Shown here piece by piece: positions 1-6,251 of a stretch of 9,490 nucleotides of DNA. Made by a program: the position numbers and the translations under genes. Origin of the DNA: Bacteriovoracaceae bacterium UBA2394 (GTDB lineage: Bacteria; Bdellovibrionota; UBA2394); NCBI GenBank assembly GCA_002343335.1, contig DDSI01000146.1, positions 10,767 to 20,256 on the forward strand, read 5' to 3'. The notes below the pieces were generated by a model. The model was given only the letters and a program-made list of their open reading frames with translations, was not told where the DNA came from and did not search any database. Position 1 is the stretch's first letter; every line of letters begins with the position of its first letter.

Positions 1-16
1 ATGTTAAGGGGGCGGA

Positions 17-448
17 GTGATCCGCGTGACATGCTTTGGCTCTCCGAAGGACTTGAGTGCACGGGACGTGTACATTAAACGCATTCGCGACCAAATTCCC
101 TTTGAGTGGACGGACCTTCGCCTCAAAAAGAATCCGGACAGTCGCACGGCAGAGATTCTTCCAGAGGAAGAAAAATTTCTCGCTCAAACCAAATCCTTCG
201 TTCTCCTGGATGTGGAGGGCGATCAAATGACTTCTGAGGATTTTTACCGATTCTGCTTCCAAGGTTCGCCCGACCGACATTTCGTAGTTGGACCCGCTGC
301 GGGTTTCCCTCCGGCCTTTCGCCAGCGCGCTTCGATGAAATTGTCACTCTCGCGACTCACCTTTACGCATGGAACTGCGCAACTCATGCTTGCCGAATCT
401 CTTTACCGCTCAGTCTGCATTCTTAAAAATCATCCTTTTGTAAAATGA
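17..448 (+). CDS. rlmH: RlmH-like 23S rRNA (pseudouridine1915-N3)-methyltransferase
   Basis: A 143-aa SPOUT-class methyltransferase of the RlmH/YbeA family, which N3-methylates pseudouridine 1915 in helix 69 of 23S rRNA in assembled ribosomes using SAM. Family length is about 155 aa, so this is near full length. Visible features are the SAM-loop region FVVGPAAGF (residues 89-97), the LSLSRLTF stretch (109-116) and the helix AESLYRS (126-132), which match the C-terminal half of the family closely. The start is GTG at 17, preceded by a purine-rich ribosome site (AAGGGGGCGGA, 6-16). An upstream reading frame could end at TGA 18-20, giving a GTGA overlap; RsfS is a frequent upstream neighbour, but too little sequence is present to tell. 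hldA follows after 22 bp. Oddities: the usual GG(x)2G SAM loop reads GPAAG, and the usual C-terminal Tyr-His-Arg/Lys tail reads FVK. Confidence 0.88.
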   Translation: MIRVTCFGSPKDLSARDVYIKRIRDQIPFEWTDLRLKKNPDSRTAEILPEEEKFLAQTKSFVLLDVEGDQMTSEDFYRFCFQGSPDRHFVVGPAAGFPPAFRQRASMKLSLSRLTFTHGTAQLMLAESLYRSVCILKNHPFVK

Positions 449-470
449 ATGCGCTCGGTAGCCTAAGCGA

Positions 471-1412
471 ATGATTTTCGAAGGCAAAAAAATCCTGATC
501 ATCGGTGACGTGATGCTGGACAAATATACCTTCGGTGAAGTCGAAAGAATTTCGCCCGAAGCCCCCATTCCCGTAGTGTCCGTCAAACGGGAAACTTATG
601 TGCCTGGCGGTGCAGCGAATACTGCCAATAACGTCGCAGCCCTGGGTGGGCACGCGGTCCTGATTGGCCTCACGGGCAAGGACCAAGCACACGATCTTCT
701 TGCGGAGGAAGCGCGAAAGCGACGCATCGATGTGAATGGTGTCATTGAAAGCGATAAAAGACGTACCATCCAAAAAATTCGAATCATTGCCCAAAACCAA
801 CAGCTTCTGCGCATTGATTGGGACGATGAGAACTATATCGACCGTGAAACCACGCAAATCCTATTGGAGAAGATCGAAGCTCAAGGAAAAGCCGACGCGA
901 TCGTCATTTCGGATTACGCAAAAGGTCTCGTCACCGCGGAACTCATGGATGCCGTGCGAGATATCTGTAAAATTCAAAAGATACCGCTCATTGTGGATCC
1001 GAAACCCCAGCATCGCGACTGGTACCATGGGGCATCCGTCATTACGCCCAACAAAAAGGAAGCAGAGGGAATGATGGGAATGAAGCTCGCGAATGATCGA
1101 GAGGTTGAGGCGGCGGGAAATGAATTGGCGAGAACGCTGCGAAGTAACGTTTTGATCACGATGGGCGAACGCGGAATGACGCTTTTTGAAAGTTCTAGCG
1201 CATCCTTTCATATCCCTACGGTCGCGAAGGAAGTTTACGATGTATCCGGTGCGGGGGATACGGTGGTTGCAGTACTTAGCTTAGCGCTCGCCATCGGACG
1301 ACCTCTTCGCGAAGCGGCGCTGCTGGCAAATCAAGCGGCGGGAATTAAAGTGGCGAAGTTCGGAACCGCGCCGGTGCATTACGACGAGCTCAAGCCCTAT
1401 TTGAAAAACTAA
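471..1412 (+). CDS. hldA: D-glycero-beta-D-manno-heptose-7-phosphate kinase (stand-alone)
   Basis: A 313-aa PfkB/ribokinase-family kinase matching the N-terminal domain of E. coli HldE. It phosphorylates C1 of D-glycero-D-manno-heptose 7-phosphate with ATP to give the 1,7-bisphosphate, in the cytoplasm, for LPS inner-core precursor synthesis. Motifs seen: ISPEAPIPVV (residues 27-36), substrate-loop GGAANTANN (46-54), ISDYAKG (146-152), DPK (176-178), TPNKKEA (192-198) and the PfkB signature DVSGAGDTVVAVL (257-269) with catalytic base Asp263 in the GAGD anion hole. The protein ends right after the kinase domain, so the nucleotidyltransferase half of HldE is absent; that activity lies in the next gene. 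The ATG at 471 sits just before the first beta strand and has only a weak ribosome site. It probably shares an operon with rlmH (22 bp upstream) and gmhB-hldC (3 bp downstream). Kinase identity is strong; the exact anomer is inferred from family and context. Confidence 0.93.
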   Translation: MIFEGKKILIIGDVMLDKYTFGEVERISPEAPIPVVSVKRETYVPGGAANTANNVAALGGHAVLIGLTGKDQAHDLLAEEARKRRIDVNGVIESDKRRTIQKIRIIAQNQQLLRIDWDDENYIDRETTQILLEKIEAQGKADAIVISDYAKGLVTAELMDAVRDICKIQKIPLIVDPKPQHRDWYHGASVITPNKKEAEGMMGMKLANDREVEAAGNELARTLRSNVLITMGERGMTLFESSSASFHIPTVAKEVYDVSGAGDTVVAVLSLALAIGRPLREAALLANQAAGIKVAKFGTAPVHYDELKPYLKN

Positions 1413-1415
1413 GTC

Positions 1416-2459
1416 ATGATGTCTCACTTAAAGAAGGATCTGCTGGTCTTAGATCGCGACGGAACACTCATCCAAGATTATCCGTATGAAAATAAAGTAG
1501 AAAACTTTCGCATTCTCCGATTGGTTGTGGAGGGATTGAAGCTGCTCAAAGACCGCTTCGATTTTATTATTCACACCAATCAATCGGGAATCGCAAGAGG
1601 CAAGAGTTCGCTGAAGGAATTGCAAGAAATGCATCTCCATTTAGAAAAAGAATTTCTAAAGGAAGATATCGCATTTCTAAAAATCTTCTTCTGTCCCCAT
1701 GCAACGACGGAAAACTGCATCTGTCGAAAACCTTCGCCGGAATTAGTACGAGTCTACGCCAAAGAACAGGGATATGAATTGAGCAAAGCTTGGGTCTTTG
1801 GAGATCGGGGCACGGACGTTGATTTGGGAAAAAACTTTGGAGGAAATAGCGCGCTCCTCCTCACGGGCTTCGGCGTCCAGGAACTAAACCAAGACCCGGG
1901 AGTCCATCGCCGCGCCGACTTTGTGGCCGCAAATCTTTTTCAAGCGGCTACATTTCTTAGAAAGAGGAAACTACAGAAAATTGTACCGCGAAATGAAATT
2001 GGAAAACTTGCGGCAGATCTTCGTCAGCAGGGAAAGAAGATTGTCACCTTAAATGGCTCATTTGATTTGATGCATTTTGGTCATCGATCGATTTTAAAGG
2101 AGGCGAAAGCTCAGGGCGATGTATTTATCGTGGCGCTAAACACGGACGAATCCATTCGAGGGAATAAAGGCCCAGCCCGTCCCATCAATTCTCTTCAGGC
2201 GCGGCAACAAATGATGTCCACCTATGATGAAGTTGATTTCATTACCGATTTTTCTGAGCCTACTCCCGTGCAATTACTCGAAGAGATTAAGCCAGCGGTT
2301 CATGTGAATGGTTCTGAGTATGGAGAGAACTGTGTGGAAGCGCCCACCGTGAAGAAACACGGGGGACGAATTCATATTTTCAATTTGGTTGAGGGCTTTT
2401 CGACTTCGAAAATGCTCGCCGGGGAATTAAATCCTGAGGATGCATTTCGAAATTCGTAA
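1416..2459 (+). CDS. gmhB-hldC: Fused heptose-1,7-bisphosphate 7-phosphatase and heptose-1-phosphate nucleotidyltransferase
   Basis: A 347-aa two-domain protein. Residues 8-155 are a HAD-IIIA phosphatase of the GmhB/histidinol-phosphatase type: motif I DRDGT (13-17, Asp13 and Asp15), motif II HTNQSG (53-58), a zinc loop of Cys93, His95, Cys101 and Cys103 followed by RKP (104-106), and the acidic motif GDRGTDVD (129-136). Residues 205-337 are a cytidylyltransferase-like domain like the C-terminus of HldE: NGSFD (213-217), HFGH (220-223, the HxGH nucleotide site), ARPIN (254-258) and FSTSKM (328-333). It should remove the 7-phosphate and then transfer AMP to heptose-1-phosphate, two consecutive steps. 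It starts 3 bp after hldA (ATG-ATG at 1416/1419) with no clear ribosome site, which suggests translational coupling. The usual KGGDY stretch of HldE reads NGSEY (298-302), so nucleotide preference is uncertain. A spacer of about 45 residues joins the domains. Confidence 0.9.
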   Translation: MMSHLKKDLLVLDRDGTLIQDYPYENKVENFRILRLVVEGLKLLKDRFDFIIHTNQSGIARGKSSLKELQEMHLHLEKEFLKEDIAFLKIFFCPHATTENCICRKPSPELVRVYAKEQGYELSKAWVFGDRGTDVDLGKNFGGNSALLLTGFGVQELNQDPGVHRRADFVAANLFQAATFLRKRKLQKIVPRNEIGKLAADLRQQGKKIVTLNGSFDLMHFGHRSILKEAKAQGDVFIVALNTDESIRGNKGPARPINSLQARQQMMSTYDEVDFITDFSEPTPVQLLEEIKPAVHVNGSEYGENCVEAPTVKKHGGRIHIFNLVEGFSTSKMLAGELNPEDAFRNS

Positions 2460-2589
2460 CTCGAAAAATGCGTGCGGGCGTGTGCACAGAAAGTGCGGAA
2501 AATGGCCCAATTCATCCTTCCATTTTCTCCCTGACGAATTCCGCTCCAGCACTCTAACCTACTGATATCCTTGACAAAATATCTTCTCA

Positions 2590-2604
2590 TCTCCGGGTCG
2601 GAGA
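2590..2604 (+). promoter_or_regulatory. Small hairpin in the 5' leader of the lipoprotein gene
   Basis: TCTCCG-GGT-CGGAGA forms a perfect 6-bp stem with a 3-nt loop, ending 18 nt before the ATG at 2623. The palindrome AATTGCAATT (2604-2613) follows directly. No U-tract follows, so it does not look like an intrinsic terminator. It could be an mRNA leader structure or an operator half-site, but a hairpin this small also occurs by chance. The rest of the 163-bp gap (2460-2622) shows no gene, terminator or complete promoter. Confidence 0.25.
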
Positions 2605-2622
2605 ATTGCAATTTCAAGGTGC

Positions 2623-4731
2623 ATGGAGAATGGTTTGTCACGGATTTTACAAAGCGGAACATGGAGTGTTCTCATCTCGTCTTTTCTTTTTTTAACAGCA
2701 TGTGAAAGACGAAGTACGATTGGTTTTGGCGACGGAGCAATTGAAGGGGATTCCGTAAGCACCTCCCTTCAAACTTCGCCTCAGGGACGTTCCAGCATTC
2801 GCCGATTGAACAACCGGGAATTTGCAAACAGCTTAACCTCTCTCTTTGGCTCAGCTCCGACGCTTTCCAATTCCGACCTTCCCACGGTCGGTCGAAATTC
2901 AAAAACGAACTTTGATACGGATGGCTCTGCACAATTTCTTTTTGGAGGAGACGCTGAGAGTTATTTAGACGTCATTCAAAAGTCTGTGAATGAAGCATTC
3001 GCTCGAGGACTCTCGAGCGAATGGTCATGCAGCCAAAATAGCTCCACCACAATTTCGACCACGACGCCTCCCGCGCACATCACCTCGCACTTCGACGAAG
3101 ATGCGCCTCCCGCAGGCTCAGAGAATCCCAAAGCCAACAGAGATTTTCTGCCTACCAATGGAGAAATTCTTCTGGCCGGAGATTTGACTCCACACCCAGT
3201 CAACGAAGTAATCGTCTACGTAAAAGCAACTCCCGCAGACGGAGTATTTCCTCATGTGGTGGTGAAGCTCGACAATCAAACGATTTTTAATGGCATGATT
3301 AGCTCGCTCACGTTCACGGCTCTTCGCATTTCATTAAATCAAACTTTTCAACCCCAAAGTCTATCGATCCGATTTGATAACAACATTTATATTGCAGCCA
3401 ATAATGATCGAAATTTATGGGTGAGCTCTGTTGAACTTATCGAACGAAATCAAAATGAGGAGGTGCTCAGCAGAAGCGACTGCACCGCCAAAGTTCTTTC
3501 CGCATTTTTAAAGAGAGCCTTCCGTCGACCCTTAACTCCTTCGCTTTTGCAAAAGTATCGAGCCATTGCCGATGCTGAAAGTTCTTATGAAGAAGGCTTA
3601 AAGAAAGCATTTACCGTGGCGCTGCTTTCTCCCAACTTCATGTTTATTCGAAGCGAGGATCAAGGCACCTCGCCTGGCGAACTTTATCAACTGAATGACT
3701 TCGAATTGGCCGAAAGACTTGCCTTCATGCTCTGGGGCTCCATCCCCGATACAAGGCTTTTAGATTTAGCGGAAGAAGGCAGACTTTCGCAGGCAGATAT
3801 TCTGCGCTCCGAGATTTTGCGAATGAAACGCGATTCGCGTTTTAAGAACGGATTTATCGACGGGTTCGTCCGCAGTTGGCTTAACTTAAATGAACTTGAA
3901 AGTGCCGTCCGCGATGATGCAACTCTCTTTCCTTCCAATTGGAGAGAGCTCATCGGCGATATGCAAAACGAAACCTCGCTCTTTCTTAAATATATTGCCG
4001 ACCAAGATCGACCCTTTAACGAGATCTTGGAAGCCGATTATTCTTTCTTAAATAGTCGATTGCGAACTCTTTATGGAATGAATAGCAGCGGCACCGCCAC
4101 TGACTTTGTGAAGACGCCCCTCCCTTCCCAGGAACGACGCGGCTTGCTTACGCAAGCGAGCTTGATGACCGTCACCGGAAATGGAACGGAGCTAACGAAT
4201 CCAATCAAACGAGGTTACTGGTTATTGAAGAAGGTGATTTGCAAAGTGCCTCCGCCAGTGCCGGATGAAATCCCCTCTCTTCCAAAACCTGGCAATGGAG
4301 AATTTTTTTCTCCGAAAGAAGTTATGGCTTTGCATAGCAGTTCTCCCTCTTGTGCGGGTTGCCATATGAACATGGATCCGATCGGCGTGGGGCTGGAGAA
4401 CTTCGACAACATGGGACGTTTTCGAACGCATTATCCCGCTGTCTATCTCAGCCAGTCGATCGACGCCTCTCACTCGCTATTTGGATCCGAGTTCAATGGG
4501 CCCACGTCCCTCTCTCGCGTGATTGATGAAAATCAATATTTTGGACAATGCCTGACTAAACATCTCACCTCGTATGGCATTGGGCGCCAAATCGAGGAGC
4601 GGGAAGAGCGCGCACTCAAAGAAATTTTGCAAAACATCTATCCGAAGCAAAGCACGATCGAAGATTTGCTCGTAGAAATTGCAATGAGCCAACTTTTCAA
4701 TCAGCACCGCATGCCAAAGGAGACGTTATGA
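2623..4731 (+). CDS. DUF1592/DUF1588-family lipoprotein with CBM60-like module and CxxCH motif
   Basis: A 702-aa exported protein of the multidomain family common in Planctomycetes and Verrucomicrobia; its biochemical function is unknown. A type II signal peptide ends in the lipobox LTAC (lipid-accepting Cys27). Domains by recognisable sequence: DUF1587 (SIRRLNNREFANSL, about 58-71); a beta-rich module (about 182-275) ending FDNN...NDRNLWVSSVEL that resembles xylan-binding CBM60/CBM36 modules; DUF1595 (FLKRAFRRPLTP, 295-306); DUF1592 (YQLNDFELAERLAFMLWGSIPD, about 355-376, onward); DUF1588 (RRGLLTQASLM to PIGVGLENFD, about 505-595); DUF1585 (about 640-695). A haem-type CAGCH motif (577-581) sits in DUF1588. 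The N-terminal PSCyt1 cytochrome domain of many relatives is absent. ATG 2623 lies only 3 nt after AAGG; TTG 2635, preceded by GGAG, is an alternative giving a cleaner, Arg-containing signal peptide. The stop overlaps the next start (ATGA). Confidence 0.87.
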   Translation: MENGLSRILQSGTWSVLISSFLFLTACERRSTIGFGDGAIEGDSVSTSLQTSPQGRSSIRRLNNREFANSLTSLFGSAPTLSNSDLPTVGRNSKTNFDTDGSAQFLFGGDAESYLDVIQKSVNEAFARGLSSEWSCSQNSSTTISTTTPPAHITSHFDEDAPPAGSENPKANRDFLPTNGEILLAGDLTPHPVNEVIVYVKATPADGVFPHVVVKLDNQTIFNGMISSLTFTALRISLNQTFQPQSLSIRFDNNIYIAANNDRNLWVSSVELIERNQNEEVLSRSDCTAKVLSAFLKRAFRRPLTPSLLQKYRAIADAESSYEEGLKKAFTVALLSPNFMFIRSEDQGTSPGELYQLNDFELAERLAFMLWGSIPDTRLLDLAEEGRLSQADILRSEILRMKRDSRFKNGFIDGFVRSWLNLNELESAVRDDATLFPSNWRELIGDMQNETSLFLKYIADQDRPFNEILEADYSFLNSRLRTLYGMNSSGTATDFVKTPLPSQERRGLLTQASLMTVTGNGTELTNPIKRGYWLLKKVICKVPPPVPDEIPSLPKPGNGEFFSPKEVMALHSSSPSCAGCHMNMDPIGVGLENFDNMGRFRTHYPAVYLSQSIDASHSLFGSEFNGPTSLSRVIDENQYFGQCLTKHLTSYGIGRQIEEREERALKEILQNIYPKQSTIEDLLVEIAMSQLFNQHRMPKETL
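2996..3023. repeat. Perfect 12-bp inverted repeat with a 4-nt loop inside the lipoprotein gene
   Basis: The left arm CATTCGCTCGAG (2996-3007) and the right arm CTCGAGCGAATG (3012-3023) are exact reverse complements, separated by GACT. The flanking bases (G and G) do not pair, so the arms end cleanly at 12 bp. The element encodes residues about 125-134 of the DUF1592 protein, between the DUF1587 region and the carbohydrate-binding-like module. No U-tract follows. It contains two XhoI-type CTCGAG sites. What it does, if anything, is unknown. Confidence 0.9.
4716..4722 (+). promoter_or_regulatory. Strong Shine-Dalgarno site of the DUF1552 gene
   Basis: AAAGGAG ends 5 nt before the ATG at 4728 and lies inside the end of the upstream lipoprotein gene. 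With the ATGA stop/start overlap (4728-4731) it fixes the DUF1552 start and points to coupled translation of the pair. It is the clearest ribosome site in the window. Confidence 0.85.
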
Positions 4732-6251
4732 GTAACAGGGGATATCTCATCAGTCGGAGATCATTTTTGCGAGGAGCGGGAGCCGCGATTGCTCTTCCTA
4801 GTTTAGAAATCATGTTTCCACCCATGCGGGTGTTTGGGCAATCTTCGAAGCCACCGCTTCGGTTAGTGAACATGGTGCTCGGCGATGGGTGGGGCAGCTA
4901 CTTCAGTACGGAAGCCAGCTACAAAAACATCGCGGAATTCAGTCCACTTTTGGAAACTCGAAATGGAGTGTCCATTCGATCGCATCTCAACATGATCGGG
5001 GGACTCCAAAATGTCGTCGCACGGACTCAAAACGACTATCGAGTCTATGCAGAAGCCAATGGCCCCATCGCCAATGACGGCCATGGTGTAAACAATGTGA
5101 CGTTCTTCAGTGGCTCTGTTGCCAAAGCTTCGGGCAACCAAAATTGGCAAATTGCAAAAACCTACGACCAATATATTGCCGATCTGTACCCTCAAATGCG
5201 ATTTAAATCCCTAGGCGTAAATGTTCAGCCGGGAACGCAGGCAGTGCGCGATCTCTATTCTCAAATTCATTACGACATACTTTTTTGGCGCGGCCCCAAT
5301 CAACCCACGACGATGCTCAACAATCCTCGAAAACTATTTGACGATGTTTTTAGCAATATCGCTCCTGCCTCTCCAAATGGCGCCCCCAGTGCGGGGTCGA
5401 GCGCAAGTATTGAAGCGTGGACGAAAAAGAAAAGCATTCTTGATCTTGTGAAGGATGATCTGGCCTCGCTCAATTCTAAACTAAGCTCATCAGATCGTAA
5501 AAAAATGGACGAGTATCTCACTTCAATTCGAGAACTTGAGACAAAAATTCAAGGAATTGAAGGGACTGTTGAAATTCCTACCGCCAATGCCTGCTCCACT
5601 CCCAATCGTCCCTCTGAACCCGCTAATTATTTTGTAGAAACCTACCCCGCTCGCTTTGAGATTCTCCAAGATCTTATGGTCATTGCTCTTAAGTGTGATC
5701 TCACTCGGGTTTTCAATTTCAGTGTCGGAACCGAAGGCATGGAAATGGGATTCGTTCCCAATTGCAAAAAATCGAACTGGCATGACATTTCGCACCCGGG
5801 CCATGAAAATGCACCGCAATCGATCATCGATCTAGACAACAACAGTCATAAACTCATTACAAGGTGGTACTCCGAACGATTTCGAGAGCTCGTCATTAAA
5901 ATGAGAAATATCACAGAATCTGACGGCTCATCGTTGCTCGATAATTCGCTCCTCGTATACTCGAACACGCTTCATCATGGCGATTCCCATAACTGTCACT
6001 ACCGCTTTGTCGCTACGGCTGGAAAATTGGGTGGAAAAATAAAGACCGGTCTAGATTTGGATTTTCCAAACGGTCGGGTGAATTATCCGAATTGGGGAAA
6101 TTGTCGCCGACCGATGACCGACCTCTGGCTTACGATCATGAAATCATTTGGTGTGAATATGTCGACATTCGGCGGAACCGATTGGCTCATGAACACCGGT
6201 CATCGTGCGATCGGCCGAAGCACGGGCGTGATCCAGGAAATGATGGCTTAA
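4728..6251 (+). CDS. Tat-exported DUF1552 (HXXSHH family) protein
   Basis: A 507-aa protein of the DUF1552 family (Pfam 'HXXSHH'), whose activity is not known. The N-terminus carries a twin-arginine signal, SRRSFLRG (9-16), then the hydrophobic stretch AGAAIALPSLEIM, so it is probably exported folded to the periplasm. Family hallmarks: DGHGVNNVTFFSG (117-129, matching the usual GDHA...FLTG), SILDLVKDDLASL (236-248), a DRKKMDEYLTSIRELE block (256-271), TEGMEMG (335-341), LLDNSLLVYSNTLHHGDSH (403-421) and a C-terminal FGG (481-483). The family signature HxxSHH reads HDISHP here, followed by Gly-His (352-359), so the last His is shifted or replaced. It overlaps the DUF1592 lipoprotein gene by 4 bp; the two families are regular genomic partners and probably act together at the cell envelope. 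The length is slightly above the typical family length of about 400-460 aa. Confidence 0.9.
   Translation: MSNRGYLISRRSFLRGAGAAIALPSLEIMFPPMRVFGQSSKPPLRLVNMVLGDGWGSYFSTEASYKNIAEFSPLLETRNGVSIRSHLNMIGGLQNVVARTQNDYRVYAEANGPIANDGHGVNNVTFFSGSVAKASGNQNWQIAKTYDQYIADLYPQMRFKSLGVNVQPGTQAVRDLYSQIHYDILFWRGPNQPTTMLNNPRKLFDDVFSNIAPASPNGAPSAGSSASIEAWTKKKSILDLVKDDLASLNSKLSSSDRKKMDEYLTSIRELETKIQGIEGTVEIPTANACSTPNRPSEPANYFVETYPARFEILQDLMVIALKCDLTRVFNFSVGTEGMEMGFVPNCKKSNWHDISHPGHENAPQSIIDLDNNSHKLITRWYSERFRELVIKMRNITESDGSSLLDNSLLVYSNTLHHGDSHNCHYRFVATAGKLGGKIKTGLDLDFPNGRVNYPNWGNCRRPMTDLWLTIMKSFGVNMSTFGGTDWLMNTGHRAIGRSTGVIQEMMA

Noticed and set aside
1..20. End of an upstream gene (possibly rsfS) overlapping the rlmH start
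   Set aside because: Two frames can end here (TAA 5-7 or TGA 18-20) and at most five residues are visible, so no gene can be named or framed.
423..857. Reverse-strand open frame opposite hldA (144 codons)
   Set aside because: It lies antisense to a strongly conserved kinase, has no recognisable motif, and is a by-product of codon use.
2461..2515. Terminator after gmhB-hldC near TGTGCACA and GCAC-AGAAA-GTGC
   Set aside because: The stem is 4 bp, with no U-run, so it does not qualify as an intrinsic terminator.
2571..2576. Perfect -35 consensus TTGACA upstream of the DUF1592 lipoprotein gene
   Set aside because: At 16-18 bp spacing the sequence is CCGGGT/CGGGTC/GGGTCG, nothing like a -10 box. 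A single hexamer is not enough to call a promoter.
4142..4157. 6-bp stem GCTTGC-TTAC-GCAAGC in the DUF1592 gene
   Set aside because: This short a hairpin is expected by chance several times in 9 kb, and no U-tract follows.
4863..5195. Reverse-strand open frame opposite the DUF1552 gene (110 codons)
   Set aside because: Antisense to a well-supported gene with a strong ribosome site; no independent coding evidence.
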